A stretch of DNA of 64,000 nucleotides. It comes from Xanthocytophaga agilis. Lineage in GTDB: Bacteria > Bacteroidota > Bacteroidia > Cytophagales > 172606-1. Both the position numbers and the translations under genes were made by a program. Within the stretch, counting starts at the first letter, position 1. The number at the start of each line of letters is the position of its first letter. Under the pieces are notes generated by a model. The model did not search any database and was not told the DNA's origin. It saw only the letters and a list, made by a program, of their open reading frames with translations. This document shows positions 55,623 to 64,000 of the stretch, in pieces. The stretch is taken from assembly GCF_030068605.1 (NCBI RefSeq), contig NZ_JASJOU010000015.1, positions 124,001 to 188,000 of the forward strand, read 5' to 3'.

Positions 55623-56474
55623 ATGAGTGTGCTTGCACCAACACCTTTATCAAAAAACCTGAAACAGAAATACAGAACTGAACTTCAGTACAATTCAGAG
55701 AAAGTTTTTCGGGAAGAGTATATACGTACAACCAATCTGGAATACCAGATTATACTCAAGCATGGATATAACGGTGTAAAGATGTTTCTGCAGAAGATAC
55801 ATACGGATGATTATTTGCGAGAAGGAAATGGCGAGTATTTTTCGTGGGGAGAATTGCCTGCGGATTGTCCCTGGTATCAGTTTAATGACTTAGAGCTTTT
55901 ATCGTTTATTGACCGGAATTTTAGCAGTATTCATACTCGGATTCCTGATTTACTAGCCGCCATGAAGCAGCGGTGTATCTACATTGTTGCTGAAAAACTA
56001 AGGGATCAGTGGTATCTGCATTACCTCTTTACCCGTCAGTTATACGATGGTCGGGAGTATTATTTCATCTACACTGGTGGGCCACCAAACCCTGCTCCTA
56101 CTCCCAGCCAGGAGTTGCAAAAATATGACTGGTACATTCCGGCTGATCTGAGAACCTTATATGCCATACATGATGGATTTGGGGCTGTTTCTGATCGTTT
56201 TAGTATACTTAGCAGTAATAAACTGAAAGTGCTGGCTAGCTTAATGGACCCTATCTGTAAAGATCAGAATGATTGGCCGGAAAAATACTCGTTTGAAAAT
56301 CTAATGGTGTTTTTTCCTTATATGGATGGCAATAGCAGGTGTTTTTACTGGTGTGATAAAACAGTTGATGAAATAGGTACGATTTACTGGGATCATGAAA
56401 CCTGGGATATTACTTCTCCTATTCCACTTTTTGAATGTATGAATCGGGAGCTGGCTAAAATGGATGAAGAATAG
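55623..56474 (+). CDS. SUKH (SMI1/KNR4)-superfamily immunity-like protein
   Basis: The 283-residue protein has a charged N-terminal region followed by a SUKH-like part (about 165-275): YIPADLRTLYAIHDGFGAV, then SSNKLKVLASLMDPIC, FENLMVFFPYMDGNSRCFYWC and GTIYWDHETWDIT. The LP-x-DLR-x-LY-x-IHDGFG pattern and the late D-x-x-TW-D are characteristic. SUKH proteins often neutralise toxins of polymorphic or contact-dependent systems. No toxin gene is adjacent; the gene lies in a same-strand cluster of similar proteins. Confidence 0.7.
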   Translation: MSVLAPTPLSKNLKQKYRTELQYNSEKVFREEYIRTTNLEYQIILKHGYNGVKMFLQKIHTDDYLREGNGEYFSWGELPADCPWYQFNDLELLSFIDRNFSSIHTRIPDLLAAMKQRCIYIVAEKLRDQWYLHYLFTRQLYDGREYYFIYTGGPPNPAPTPSQELQKYDWYIPADLRTLYAIHDGFGAVSDRFSILSSNKLKVLASLMDPICKDQNDWPEKYSFENLMVFFPYMDGNSRCFYWCDKTVDEIGTIYWDHETWDITSPIPLFECMNRELAKMDEE

Positions 56475-56516
56475 TACAAATAGCAATACCAATACTTCTT
56501 AAGTTAAAACATCTAT

Positions 56517-57398
56517 ATGGAAATTACTCCTGTCACTGAACAGTTACATCTTCAAATACAACAAGCTGAAGCTGCACAGCAATATCTGTCTCTGACATCC
56601 TACATTACAGAACTTCAGAAACAACCTGTTCTTTCTCCAGAAGATGTGGTGAACCTGAATGCGCTACAACAGCAACTGGCATTTTCTCCCCCAGAACAAA
56701 GGTATATTTGGTTATATCTTGGAAAATACTTTACTGAAAAAGATAATGCGTATGCTGAAACACTTTTGAAGAAGTCTGCTGCTGCAACTATTCAGACATT
56801 TGGAGAAAAAAGTTTTGATACTGGCATTCGTATTATTGATCTGGCTGAGTTTTATGCAAAAGTGAACATGTTGCCAGAAGCGATACAAGCCTACCGGATG
56901 GGTATTTTCATTCTGCAGGATACCAATGCCAATGGAGTCAGTGATTACAGTATTCCTGCTCATAGCCTGCAACTGGCTCAGTTGTATCTGCAAACAGAGG
57001 ATTTTAAGAACTATGAGACAACCTTGAAAGCCATTATTCTATGGTTTAAACAGCTACTGGAAAAAGAACCAGGTACAGCCACTCTTATAAAAGAACGTAT
57101 GGCAGAAGCTCAACTCAAACTAGCGGATTACTATCTGTCACATACACAGGAAACCGAGCCTGCATTGGAACTTTACCGACACTTGAAAGCCGGGTATCTG
57201 GAACGGGAAGGAGACACTATTCTGCAACCCATGTGTGATAATCGGATGGGTATTATCTATGAAAAATCCCGGCAATGGGAGCAAGCTGTTGCCCACTACC
57301 AAACCGCCCGTCAGGCATTGATGCGGTTGTTTGGTGAATCACATGGCGATATTGCCTGGGTAGATGAACGCATTGCCACTTGTCGACAAAATCAATAA
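56517..57398 (+). CDS. TPR-containing protein
   Basis: The 293-residue helical protein has repeats resembling tetratricopeptides: AETLLKKSAAATIQTFGEKSFDTGIRIIDLAEFYAKVNMLPEAIQAYRMGI, HSLQLAQLYLQTEDFKNYETTLKAI and QWEQAVAHYQTARQALMRLFGESHGD. There is no signal peptide or enzymatic motif, so it is probably a cytoplasmic scaffold. The start is 42 bases after the SUKH gene, and the next gene begins seven bases after its stop codon, consistent with one operon. Confidence 0.65.
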   Translation: MEITPVTEQLHLQIQQAEAAQQYLSLTSYITELQKQPVLSPEDVVNLNALQQQLAFSPPEQRYIWLYLGKYFTEKDNAYAETLLKKSAAATIQTFGEKSFDTGIRIIDLAEFYAKVNMLPEAIQAYRMGIFILQDTNANGVSDYSIPAHSLQLAQLYLQTEDFKNYETTLKAIILWFKQLLEKEPGTATLIKERMAEAQLKLADYYLSHTQETEPALELYRHLKAGYLEREGDTILQPMCDNRMGIIYEKSRQWEQAVAHYQTARQALMRLFGESHGDIAWVDERIATCRQNQ

Positions 57399-57405
57399 GT
57401 ACTCT

Positions 57406-57621
57406 ATGGCACAAACCCGTGATGAACGTATGGCTGCTATTCATGCATTTGCACAAGAATGGCTTGTTACAAATCATCCACAAAATACAGAAGAAGCTTT
57501 TGAAAAGCTTCGTACACTGATACACCAGCAGTTCTATGATAATTACAGTTCATGGGATACTGAGTATGACCTGGTTGAAAGAGTGATTTGGAAGGCAATA
57601 ACCTCTCATTCAAATTCCTAA
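57406..57621 (+). CDS. Small hypothetical protein of the array
   Basis: Read from MAQTRDERMAAIHAFAQEWL at 57406 (71 residues); a frame-matched ATG at 57364 lies inside the previous gene. It is helical and charged, with ENTEEAFEKLRTL-like and WDTEYDLVERVIWKAI segments. No family was recognised. Because it is only seven bases after the TPR gene, it is likely translated with it. Confidence 0.6.
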   Translation: MAQTRDERMAAIHAFAQEWLVTNHPQNTEEAFEKLRTLIHQQFYDNYSSWDTEYDLVERVIWKAITSHSNS

Positions 57622-57655
57622 AAAGAAAAGTTTATAAAAAGATTCTTTACCTGCT

Positions 57656-58393
57656 ATGAAAAAAACAATCCTGTCCGGCCTTATTATGGCCTCTTTACTT
57701 CTTTTTACAAATTGTAAGAAAGATGATTCTCCTTCTCCTGTTGACTTATCTAATGGGTTAGTGTTTTATAGTCCACTCTATCAGAATGCAGCAGATTCTA
57801 GTCTGAATGAAAATAATGGTACTACATTTAATGGTACACAAATTATTGATCGTTTTGGGGTACAAAACCAGGCTTTTACATTCAATGGAAGTTCCAGTTA
57901 TATCCGTCTTGCTAATACTAATCTGACCCAAAAGCTAACTTCAGCCAAAGCTTTTACAGTCATGGCAATTGTAAAGCCTGAGTAATCGAATTCTTATAAT
58001 ATTATCTCTCATGATAACAACTGGAATTATTTTGCCTATAATCTGAACATCACAGGAAGTGCAATTTATATCGGGTTACATAATGGTACATCTACAAATG
58101 TATGGGAGAAAAAACAAATTGATTTTACCAGAGACAATGGGTACATACAAATTATTTGGATACAAGATGACACAAAAAGCAAGATCTATGTAAATGGTGT
58201 CCTTGCTGGTGAACATGAGTTTTCGAATGTGGTATGGGAAGATAAAAAAGTGGATTATAGCTATATCGGAACATTCAAAAGTGCCTATGATCAAAGTTGG
58301 GGCGGATATTTTCAGGGCACTATGGATGAAGTTAGAATTTATGACAAGGTTTTAAATAATACAGAGTTAACTGCAATGTTTGCTTTGAAGTAA
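57656..58393 (+). pseudogene. LamG/concanavalin-like lipoprotein split by one in-frame stop
   Basis: The frame starts MKKTILSGLIMASLLLFTNC, a lipoprotein signal (Cys 20), then a LamG-like domain begins (GLVFYSPLYQNAADSSLNENNGT). A TAA at 57983-57985 interrupts it, but the same frame continues in perfect register for 135 codons to 58393: NITGSAIYIGLHNGTST, TKSKIYVNGVLAGEHEFSN, GYFQGTMDEVRIYDKVLNNTEL. Without the stop it is a complete ~245-residue lectin-fold lipoprotein. Either a recent nonsense mutation or readthrough. Confidence 0.8.
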
Positions 58394-58441
58394 TTTACTC
58401 AAGCCTTTGTTTTCTTACCTATACTTTACATTGATCAAACT

Positions 58442-58789
58442 ATGATGACTTTAGAAGATAAAGATAATTTATTTGCCGCTTTTGATATTGTCAAATGGGA
58501 AACTGAGCCTTACCAGGAAGGCACCATTTCCTTTTTTAATTCCCAGCATACACCTGTTGCCAAAGGAAAATACAGGAGGATTCTTGCCTTTTCTGCACCT
58601 AATGATATTACGCTGGTTCCAGGCATTGCCACTGCTGCCGCTATTTCCGGAATGCCTGACAAGTTAAATGGAGATGAAGCCCGTGCAGTTCATTTCGCTT
58701 CTGTTATCGCAGATCGTTTACAATTAGACTTATTGGTAAAAGTAGACAATGATTACCTGGGAGTTACAGAATTTACAGTACTCCAATAG
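58442..58789 (+). CDS. Hypothetical protein, paralog of the one at 59903
   Basis: The 115-residue protein: MMTLEDKDNLFAAFDIVKWETEPYQEGTISFFNSQHTPVAKGKY, then a Gly/Ala-rich middle and ASVIADRLQLDLLVKVDNDYLGVTEF. It shares start, W-x-P-x-x-G-x-ISF and the final FA-x-x-LQ-x-D-x-Y-x-GV-x-F pattern with the gene at 59903, so the two are duplicates separated by an LRR-like gene. No known family. Probably cytoplasmic. Confidence 0.6.
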   Translation: MMTLEDKDNLFAAFDIVKWETEPYQEGTISFFNSQHTPVAKGKYRRILAFSAPNDITLVPGIATAAAISGMPDKLNGDEARAVHFASVIADRLQLDLLVKVDNDYLGVTEFTVLQ

Positions 58790-58863
58790 ACTTTTGAAAG
58801 AGGAGCTTAATAAGAGTAACCAATCGCTGATTTACTATCAATCAAGGTCAATATTATTGAAAT

Positions 58864-59862
58864 ATGGATACATTAATCATTCGTTCATCCTCTCCCAATA
58901 TATGGGAACAAGTACAAACAGCACCTCGTGGAAGTCTTTATCTTCAGTGCGAAGATGCATCACATGATTTACTATCAGCCATTGTAACCTGTTTGACCGA
59001 TTTTGGTGCATCTGTTCAGAAGCTGGAACTTTCCCTGTATTTTCCTCAGGACCCTGTTTATCACGATATGGTGAATTTTGACTTTGTCACATCTTGTCCA
59101 AATCTTGAAGAACTCTCATTGAGATACTGTGAGGTTGGCGTGTCATTATTACAACATCCAAAACTAAAGCTGGAACTGGATAATTGCTGGTGGCGCACTG
59201 ACGATCTGGTTGGGATTGGGGTGAGTTCTATATCTGTATTAGAAGAAATGACTATTTATGATACCAATTGGTGTAATAGGGATGAAATAAGCATAGCAAA
59301 ATTAACCATTGGAGCAAAATCTTCTCTCAAGACTTTGAATTACTCACTGGATGAAGACTCCGTTGAGAACTATCCGGATGACATTGAAATAAATGGTTGT
59401 CCTTTACTTGAAAACATTCGTATTGATATTGATGCAACCTGGAGAGTAACACTAAAAGGCAATCTTCCAAAGCTTGTAAAGCATAGTTTTGGAAGCGGAC
59501 GTTTTGGTAATCATGAACTTGATTTTTCACAGATAGGTGATGGAAGTGCCAGTGATCTAATTCGTATTCGTAATGGAGAGGGTCCGCTTAAAGGGATGTT
59601 TTATGTATTTCTGGGTGAAAATGGCCGCTTCCAATTGGATAAAGCAAAGCATATCGTACAGGTGTATGGAGGTAGTTGGAAAGACACTATTAATGAACAG
59701 GTTACACACGCTGTACTATTAGGAGAAGCCAGTGATGAATGGGATTCGGAAGATCTCGTGAATGAAAATTTGCTGAAGCTGAGAGACTTGCTGGATGAAG
59801 GAAACGACATAGAGCTTATTATGGACAATGAGGCTGTCGAGCATTTTGAAGACTGGTATTAA
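58864..59862 (+). CDS. LRR-like protein with BRCT-like C-terminus
   Basis: The 332-residue protein has repeats like leucine-rich repeats in the first 230 residues (LEELSLRYCEVGVSLL, LKTLNYSLDEDSVENYPDDIEINGCPLLENIRIDIDATW). The last ~90 residues (GMFYVFLGENGRFQLDKAKHIVQVYGGSWKDTINEQVTHAVLLGEASDEWDSE, ending LLDEGNDIELIMDNEAVEHF) follow the BRCT pattern: a strand, a helix, GG-x-W, T-H-A-V, and the final D-E-x-x-F-like helix. BRCT domains bind phosphoproteins or DNA ends in repair and NAD-dependent ligases. An LRR-BRCT pairing is unusual. Its role is unknown. Confidence 0.6.
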   Translation: MDTLIIRSSSPNIWEQVQTAPRGSLYLQCEDASHDLLSAIVTCLTDFGASVQKLELSLYFPQDPVYHDMVNFDFVTSCPNLEELSLRYCEVGVSLLQHPKLKLELDNCWWRTDDLVGIGVSSISVLEEMTIYDTNWCNRDEISIAKLTIGAKSSLKTLNYSLDEDSVENYPDDIEINGCPLLENIRIDIDATWRVTLKGNLPKLVKHSFGSGRFGNHELDFSQIGDGSASDLIRIRNGEGPLKGMFYVFLGENGRFQLDKAKHIVQVYGGSWKDTINEQVTHAVLLGEASDEWDSEDLVNENLLKLRDLLDEGNDIELIMDNEAVEHFEDWY

Positions 59863-59902
59863 TGTACCTGTTTGGACTTAACTACATCACATTAAAATTT
59901 GA

Positions 59903-60367
59903 ATGAATATGATGACAATAGAAGATCGTAATGCCATGTTAGAGGTATTGAATATTTACCGCTGGAGTTTGATGCCCATTGAGAAAGGGATCATTTCATT
60001 CATTACCAAAGAGAATAAAAAAGTGGCAGAAGGGAACTACGAAATCATCCTTTCACATGGTCCCGAAGAAGAGTTTACAATGGCGTATGGCATTAGTATC
60101 TATACATCCATGAATGCGCCTGTTATTAAACCACTCCCTGATTGTCCTCTTGTGCACCCTGGTAGTCTGGCCGATGCTGAAGCATTTGCGTTTAAAGTGG
60201 GGGAACAGTTGCAGAAAGATTTTGTGCTGGATGTCATGCATGTGTATGTGGGTGTTTCAAATTTCCAGCTAACAGAGCCTGTTGATGTAGAAGCTTTAAA
60301 TATCAGTAAAAGTCTCAGTCAGATGCTCAGGGATCTTTCACGCATCAGAAAAGACCAACAGAGTTGA
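59903..60367 (+). CDS. Hypothetical protein, paralog of the one at 58442
   Basis: The 154-residue protein has the same core as the gene at 58442 (MMTIEDRNAMLEVLNIYRWSLMPIEKGIISFITKENKKVAEGNY, then DAEAFAFKVGEQLQKDFVLDVMHVYVGVSNF) with a 35-residue tail (ALNISKSLSQMLRDLSRIRKDQQS) that may be a helix. No known family. Together the two copies show expansion of the array. Confidence 0.6.
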   Translation: MNMMTIEDRNAMLEVLNIYRWSLMPIEKGIISFITKENKKVAEGNYEIILSHGPEEEFTMAYGISIYTSMNAPVIKPLPDCPLVHPGSLADAEAFAFKVGEQLQKDFVLDVMHVYVGVSNFQLTEPVDVEALNISKSLSQMLRDLSRIRKDQQS

Positions 60368-60453
60368 TTTGAAAATGCGCAACAGTAAAACTTTATTTGA
60401 AGCAAAGAATGAGTTATAAATTCAGAAAACATCTGTGTATAAGCGGGGGTGCT

Positions 60454-61026
60454 ATGGAAGCGCAGGAATGGATAAAGGCTTCTGTTCTGGAATCAAAAGA
60501 CAAAGCTGTGCTGAGCCGCTTTGTGAAGCGCTTTCCCGACCTGTCTTTTTATAAAGAAACCGAAGAGAGCTTAAATAATCTGGAAGCATCTCAAAAAATA
60601 AAGTTTCCCCAATGGTTGCGTAACCTGCTTACTACGGTTGGTTTTATTGCTCAGGATCAGCTTGAGTTCCGGGTTTCTGGTTTTGATGAGGACTATCGGT
60701 TTGGAAAGGATCGTTTGACTGGGTTTTGGTTTCTTCCCTGGTTTGTGTATGGAGAGGAACAGGAAAGAAACTGGCTGGAACTGCTTTCCTTTTACCCGAT
60801 CGCCCATGAAACAGACCGCCATACATCCCGGCTTATCGTCTCACTCAGGGAAGAAGATCAGGCCGTGTATGATTATTATTACATGGATATGATGGATGCA
60901 GAACTGGATGCAGAACCGATAGAGGATTGTATACAACTGGCATTTACTTCCTATATCTCCCTATTTGATCATGTTACAGAAGTGAAGCTGGAGGATGGGA
61001 CTATTATCATTGCCAGAGAGATATAA
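60454..61026 (+). CDS. SUKH (SMI1/KNR4)-like protein
   Basis: Read from MEAQEWIKASVLESKDKAVLSRF at 60454; an in-frame ATG at 60397 adds 19 residues. IKFPQWLRNLLTTVGFI matches the SUKH P-x-WL-x-x-LL-x-x-xGF start, followed by the GFWFLPWFVYGEE core and YYYMDMMDAELDAEP. SUKH folds serve as immunity proteins in many bacterial toxin systems. It has no adjacent toxin and lies between paralogous hypotheticals and the large propeller fusion. Confidence 0.55.
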   Translation: MEAQEWIKASVLESKDKAVLSRFVKRFPDLSFYKETEESLNNLEASQKIKFPQWLRNLLTTVGFIAQDQLEFRVSGFDEDYRFGKDRLTGFWFLPWFVYGEEQERNWLELLSFYPIAHETDRHTSRLIVSLREEDQAVYDYYYMDMMDAELDAEPIEDCIQLAFTSYISLFDHVTEVKLEDGTIIIAREI

Positions 61027-61156
61027 AAGCAGACTGTTTTGATTCCTGCAGCCTCTCTTTTCTGTAGATTTCGAATAAGGAGGGAACACGAATAAAGTTA
61101 TGGTATCCCCTATAATTGATACCAGTTATATCAAGGACGTTATTTAACATTTATAC

Positions 61157-63577
61157 ATGTATTTTAAGAAACTGGCAGAACTAAACATAGGGCTCAAACG
61201 CTTATCGGATGCTATCCGGATAGACAATAAACTGTATCTGAGAGATGATGAGCAGGTAACCTGTATCATGGCGGAACCAGACTTTACCCATGTATGGACA
61301 AAAAAGCTGGATTTAGGGCGTCCAAGTGGTAACCATAATTTCTTTCAGTGCCTCAGAGGTTCGTCACAGGCAATTGTAACCACCAAGGAAAAGGAAGATG
61401 TGAGCTTATTGGCACTGGACCCTACAGATGGGCGGTTGTTATGGGAAGTGTCCATCTCTCCCAAAAAACTGGCCGACAAGGGAGCTCCGGTGGTATGGGA
61501 AAACAGGGTATGCATTGCTATTCAACAAAGCAAATATGTTCGGTTTGTTGTCTATCATATCCTCACTGGTGAACGGGTTGCAGAGTTGAACCTACCTGAA
61601 TCGTCTGTTTCTGCTTTTGGAATATGGGCATTGCAATGTGGTTCCTGGGTTTATGGAAAAGAATGGGGGTATGAAAAAAGTACCTGCCTGTTACGATTCA
61701 ATCTTGCTGATGAAAGTCCGGTGCTGGAGCAGGTATTCACGCTGCCTTTGTCTGATCTTCAAACAAATGGAACAGATCTCTACGCCTTCGCTGCTGATCC
61801 TTTCCGGATTGTATGGTATGATGGGCAGACAGCTTTATTCAAGGGAGAATGCATACCGGATAACTTTACATATGATACTATAGTACCGTATTCCCCTCAT
61901 TCTCAGTTTGTATTGGTGTATTCTGAAGAAAAGCGGGCCATATGTTGTCTAAACCTACAGGAAGGCACCCTACACTGGCGCAAAGATTTTGAAGAAGACT
62001 GGGATGCAATATACTCAGGTAAGGGTACACTCAACGGATGGTATCTCACTATCCAATACAAAGGAACAGAGTTTAAACGAGCCTGCTTTTTTTGTCATTT
62101 GAATAGTGGAGAACTGGAAGAAGTACCTGAGGTCATACACTCTAGAAGCAGACTTGAACCTTTGGTTTTGACAAATGATTACTACCGCGATTACGATTTT
62201 TATGTGCCAGTGGCAGAAAAGCCCACAACTGACGACCCTATCCGTTTGCTGAAATGGGAAGATTTTGGTAAAGAGGCTGAAGAGATTGTTCTCCAAAAGA
62301 CACCCTTGCAAATACAGATTGAAAACATTCAGCAGATGCTGGCAACAGTCCATAGTGAGGCTGACTATGAGGCTATCTTTGTGGCTGTTGAAACATTGTT
62401 TGGGGTACCACTTAATCCTGAAGTCAAAGAATTTATCCGGGTTAATGAGTCTGTGGATGGGTACTATCGTATAGATTCTTTCTCCAGATCGTTGGGGTCT
62501 GCTCGGACTTGTGGCGAACTTTTCGGGGAAGATATTCCATTTGCTGACAGCATGTTTCCAGCAATATTAATTGGAGGCACTCCATATGGAGATTACTTCT
62601 GGTTGGATCTGGAATGGGGTAGTGTCATTTCACTGAATCATGATGACACTTTTACTGAAGTAGCGCTCGATATTATAGAAGATAACAAGCCTACCACAGC
62701 GTCTGGCTTTACCTTAGACTTTTCCATGAAAGGAAACGGGTTCTGGCTTTCTGAGTTGCTGGCGTTTACTACGGCTGCCCGACATATGAAACCTTACCCA
62801 TCTGCCGGATCTGATAAAGAAAAAGAACCATTTGAATTGGTAAAATGGGTCTGGAAAGCAAAGCGTTGGCCAATAAATACCTTACCCAACCATCGTTTTG
62901 CCCAAGCAGAGATGTTTCTTTGGGCTGTAACCCAGGATGCATTAGATAGCAACGATTGTAAAGAGAGAGTACTCGAGCTATACAATGCTGACTGTGAGGC
63001 CTTACTCACATGGCTAAATCAAGAGAATGAAAGCCTTGATCCTACACAGGCAATTACCACAGCACCTTTAAATTTAACAGACAAGTTTGTGGTTTGTGAT
63101 CCTCAACGAACGGAGGACTTGTATTATCCCTGGAATAACACCAGTATGCCTATCACTCCTGGTCAGTATGCTGCCACTATTTACAAGCAGAATGGCCTGG
63201 CTCATTCCATTGCCATCTGGTTTGAAAAAGGGAAAATTGCTTCATTGAAGGAGTATCGTAATTTCTCCTCCATTGGCTTTAATGGATTCAACTTTTTTAC
63301 AAAATATGTGGGCATCTTCGACAAAACGCTGGTTACTAACAGATTGCTGACCACATTGCCTGCAGAGAAATGGTCTTTGTTAGAAGAAGATACTACTGAT
63401 TGGATACGTTATGATGTGCCACAGGAAAACACAGATGAAGTACCTAAAAATATGCTTGTTTTTAAAGTAAGTCCGGAAACAGGCTTCTGTGATTCCTACT
63501 GGGGTTATGGAGAAGATAGGAATCTGCTTTGTTATGTGCTCAACTTCAGAAAGGTACAACCAGAGCCGCAAAAGTAA
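61157..63577 (+). CDS. Large fusion: PQQ-like beta-propeller, SUKH-like domain, DUF4241-like end
   Basis: The 806-residue protein has blade-like repeats in residues 1-370 (ALDPTDGRLLWEVSISPKKLADKGAPVVWENRVCIAIQ, CCLNLQEGTLHWRKDFEEDWDAIYSGKG), typical of PQQ/WD-like propellers. Residues about 375-560 resemble SUKH (ETLFGVPLNPEVKEFIRVNESVDGYY, GDYFWLDLEWGSVISLNHDD). Residues about 640-800 recall DUF4241 (MPITPGQYAATIYKQNGLAHSIAIWFEKGKIASLKEY, VSPETGFCDSYWGYGEDRNLLCYVL). There is no signal peptide, so it is cytoplasmic. The combination is unfamiliar to me; domain boundaries are approximate. Confidence 0.65.
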   Translation: MYFKKLAELNIGLKRLSDAIRIDNKLYLRDDEQVTCIMAEPDFTHVWTKKLDLGRPSGNHNFFQCLRGSSQAIVTTKEKEDVSLLALDPTDGRLLWEVSISPKKLADKGAPVVWENRVCIAIQQSKYVRFVVYHILTGERVAELNLPESSVSAFGIWALQCGSWVYGKEWGYEKSTCLLRFNLADESPVLEQVFTLPLSDLQTNGTDLYAFAADPFRIVWYDGQTALFKGECIPDNFTYDTIVPYSPHSQFVLVYSEEKRAICCLNLQEGTLHWRKDFEEDWDAIYSGKGTLNGWYLTIQYKGTEFKRACFFCHLNSGELEEVPEVIHSRSRLEPLVLTNDYYRDYDFYVPVAEKPTTDDPIRLLKWEDFGKEAEEIVLQKTPLQIQIENIQQMLATVHSEADYEAIFVAVETLFGVPLNPEVKEFIRVNESVDGYYRIDSFSRSLGSARTCGELFGEDIPFADSMFPAILIGGTPYGDYFWLDLEWGSVISLNHDDTFTEVALDIIEDNKPTTASGFTLDFSMKGNGFWLSELLAFTTAARHMKPYPSAGSDKEKEPFELVKWVWKAKRWPINTLPNHRFAQAEMFLWAVTQDALDSNDCKERVLELYNADCEALLTWLNQENESLDPTQAITTAPLNLTDKFVVCDPQRTEDLYYPWNNTSMPITPGQYAATIYKQNGLAHSIAIWFEKGKIASLKEYRNFSSIGFNGFNFFTKYVGIFDKTLVTNRLLTTLPAEKWSLLEEDTTDWIRYDVPQENTDEVPKNMLVFKVSPETGFCDSYWGYGEDRNLLCYVLNFRKVQPEPQK

Positions 63578-63624
63578 ATAGATAGGAATGAGTAGATTTT
63601 ACTTTAAATACATGTATAATCTCT

Positions 63625-64000
63625 ATGAAAACCTGTTTTGTTGCCCTTATATTCCTGAATAGTCATTTTCAGGAAAGCTTTATCCGGGATGCAATTCGGA
63701 AAACAGAAGCGACTTTTCCAATGGCACATCCCTTTAAGCGGGAAGTGTATACCAAAGTGGCTCTGTCCGCAACTATTTCGGTGGTGTTTTATGAGGTAGA
63801 GAAAACCCATGGACAGCAATCCAGCTGTGATGGGGCTATTGAATTTTTCAGAGAAGACAACTTTCTTTCCATTTTACAAAAAAGTGCCAGTGAGAAAAGT
63901 GCTTCGTTTGCCTTTTATGCCTGTATGTATGATCCAGAGGATAACTTTCTCATCACGAGTAAATATACGGAACAAGGTTTTGATGAAAGGCAGAACATCC
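63625..64000 (+). CDS. Hypothetical protein (5' part, cut by window edge)
   Basis: An open frame of 125 codons starts MKTCFVALIFLNSHFQESFI and runs to the right edge without a stop. No family was recognised; the stretch PFKREVYTKVALSATISVVFYEVEKTHGQQSSCDG looks like a soluble alpha/beta protein. Its start is 47 bases after the propeller fusion, continuing the same-strand array. A short signal-like start is possible but weak. Confidence 0.55.
   Translation, partial: MKTCFVALIFLNSHFQESFIRDAIRKTEATFPMAHPFKREVYTKVALSATISVVFYEVEKTHGQQSSCDGAIEFFREDNFLSILQKSASEKSASFAFYACMYDPEDNFLITSKYTEQGFDERQNI

Noticed and set aside
1-64000. CRISPR arrays, rRNA or tRNA genes
   Set aside because: No regularly spaced repeat-spacer arrays and no recognisable rRNA or tRNA sequence were seen; the iterons are too close and irregular for CRISPR.

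Overview
The window looks like part of a plasmid or chromid of a Bacteroidetes bacterium, most likely in the Cytophagales. The evidence is a secreted enzyme ending in a type IX secretion (T9SS) sorting domain, a TonB siderophore receptor with an N-terminal carboxypeptidase-regulatory-like domain, mobilization proteins of the BfmA/BtgA type, promoters resembling the Bacteroidetes TAnnTTTG box, and a Rep_3 initiator with iterons. All calls come from reading the sequence; no database search was possible.

Layout. 1-2621: a partial PQQ sugar dehydrogenase with RICIN and T9SS domains, running off the left edge. 3180-7806: mobilization module (coupling protein, relaxase, BfmA/BtgA accessory protein, oriT candidate). 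No mating-pair-formation genes are visible, so the element looks mobilizable rather than self-conjugative. 8030-10330: a small hypothetical gene and a P-loop ATPase/membrane-protein pair whose second gene starts in a 14-bp tandem repeat. 11262-12894: AbiE toxin-antitoxin pair with a palindromic operator. 13804-18644: maintenance core with parAB, a repeat-rich centromere candidate, the rep gene, and an origin with 12 direct and 2 inverted iterons around an AT-rich stretch. 18645-28930: accessory DNA with a 46-bp perfect palindrome, a TonB receptor, a small probable ribbon-helix-helix protein, gene fragments (aldo/keto reductase, IS3, Old Yellow Enzyme), an NmrA-like reductase, a secreted esterase and small hypotheticals.

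28937-49022: a complete Tn3-family transposon of about 20.1 kb. It has ~165-bp terminal inverted repeats, a TACTA(G) target duplication and a 1019-residue transposase at its right end. Its cargo is detoxification-like: LysR plus an alpha/beta hydrolase, a broken TetR gene, a methyltransferase, a 14-TM MFS pump, a GbsR/MarR-like regulator, three SDRs, a Crp-like regulator, a secreted MBL/M28 peptidase/RidA operon and an HxlR regulator. Shared palindromes suggest at least three local regulatory circuits: RRTTCA-N8-TGAAC at four sites, a TTTACC-AAAT-GGTAAA type element at two SDR promoters, and a 52-bp palindrome between hxlR and the MBL operon. The element inserted 12 bp past the stop codon of an alcohol dehydrogenase gene.

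49035-54095: the alcohol dehydrogenase, a decayed IS3 element and a TPR sensor-regulator with a C-terminal HTH. 54409-64000: at least eleven tightly spaced same-strand genes, several duplicated. They include two SUKH (SMI1/KNR4)-like proteins, a beta-propeller/SUKH/DUF4241-like fusion, an LRR-like/BRCT-like protein, a TPR protein and a LamG lipoprotein broken by one stop codon. This resembles an array of immunity-type genes without a visible toxin, and is the best candidate for an undescribed system here.
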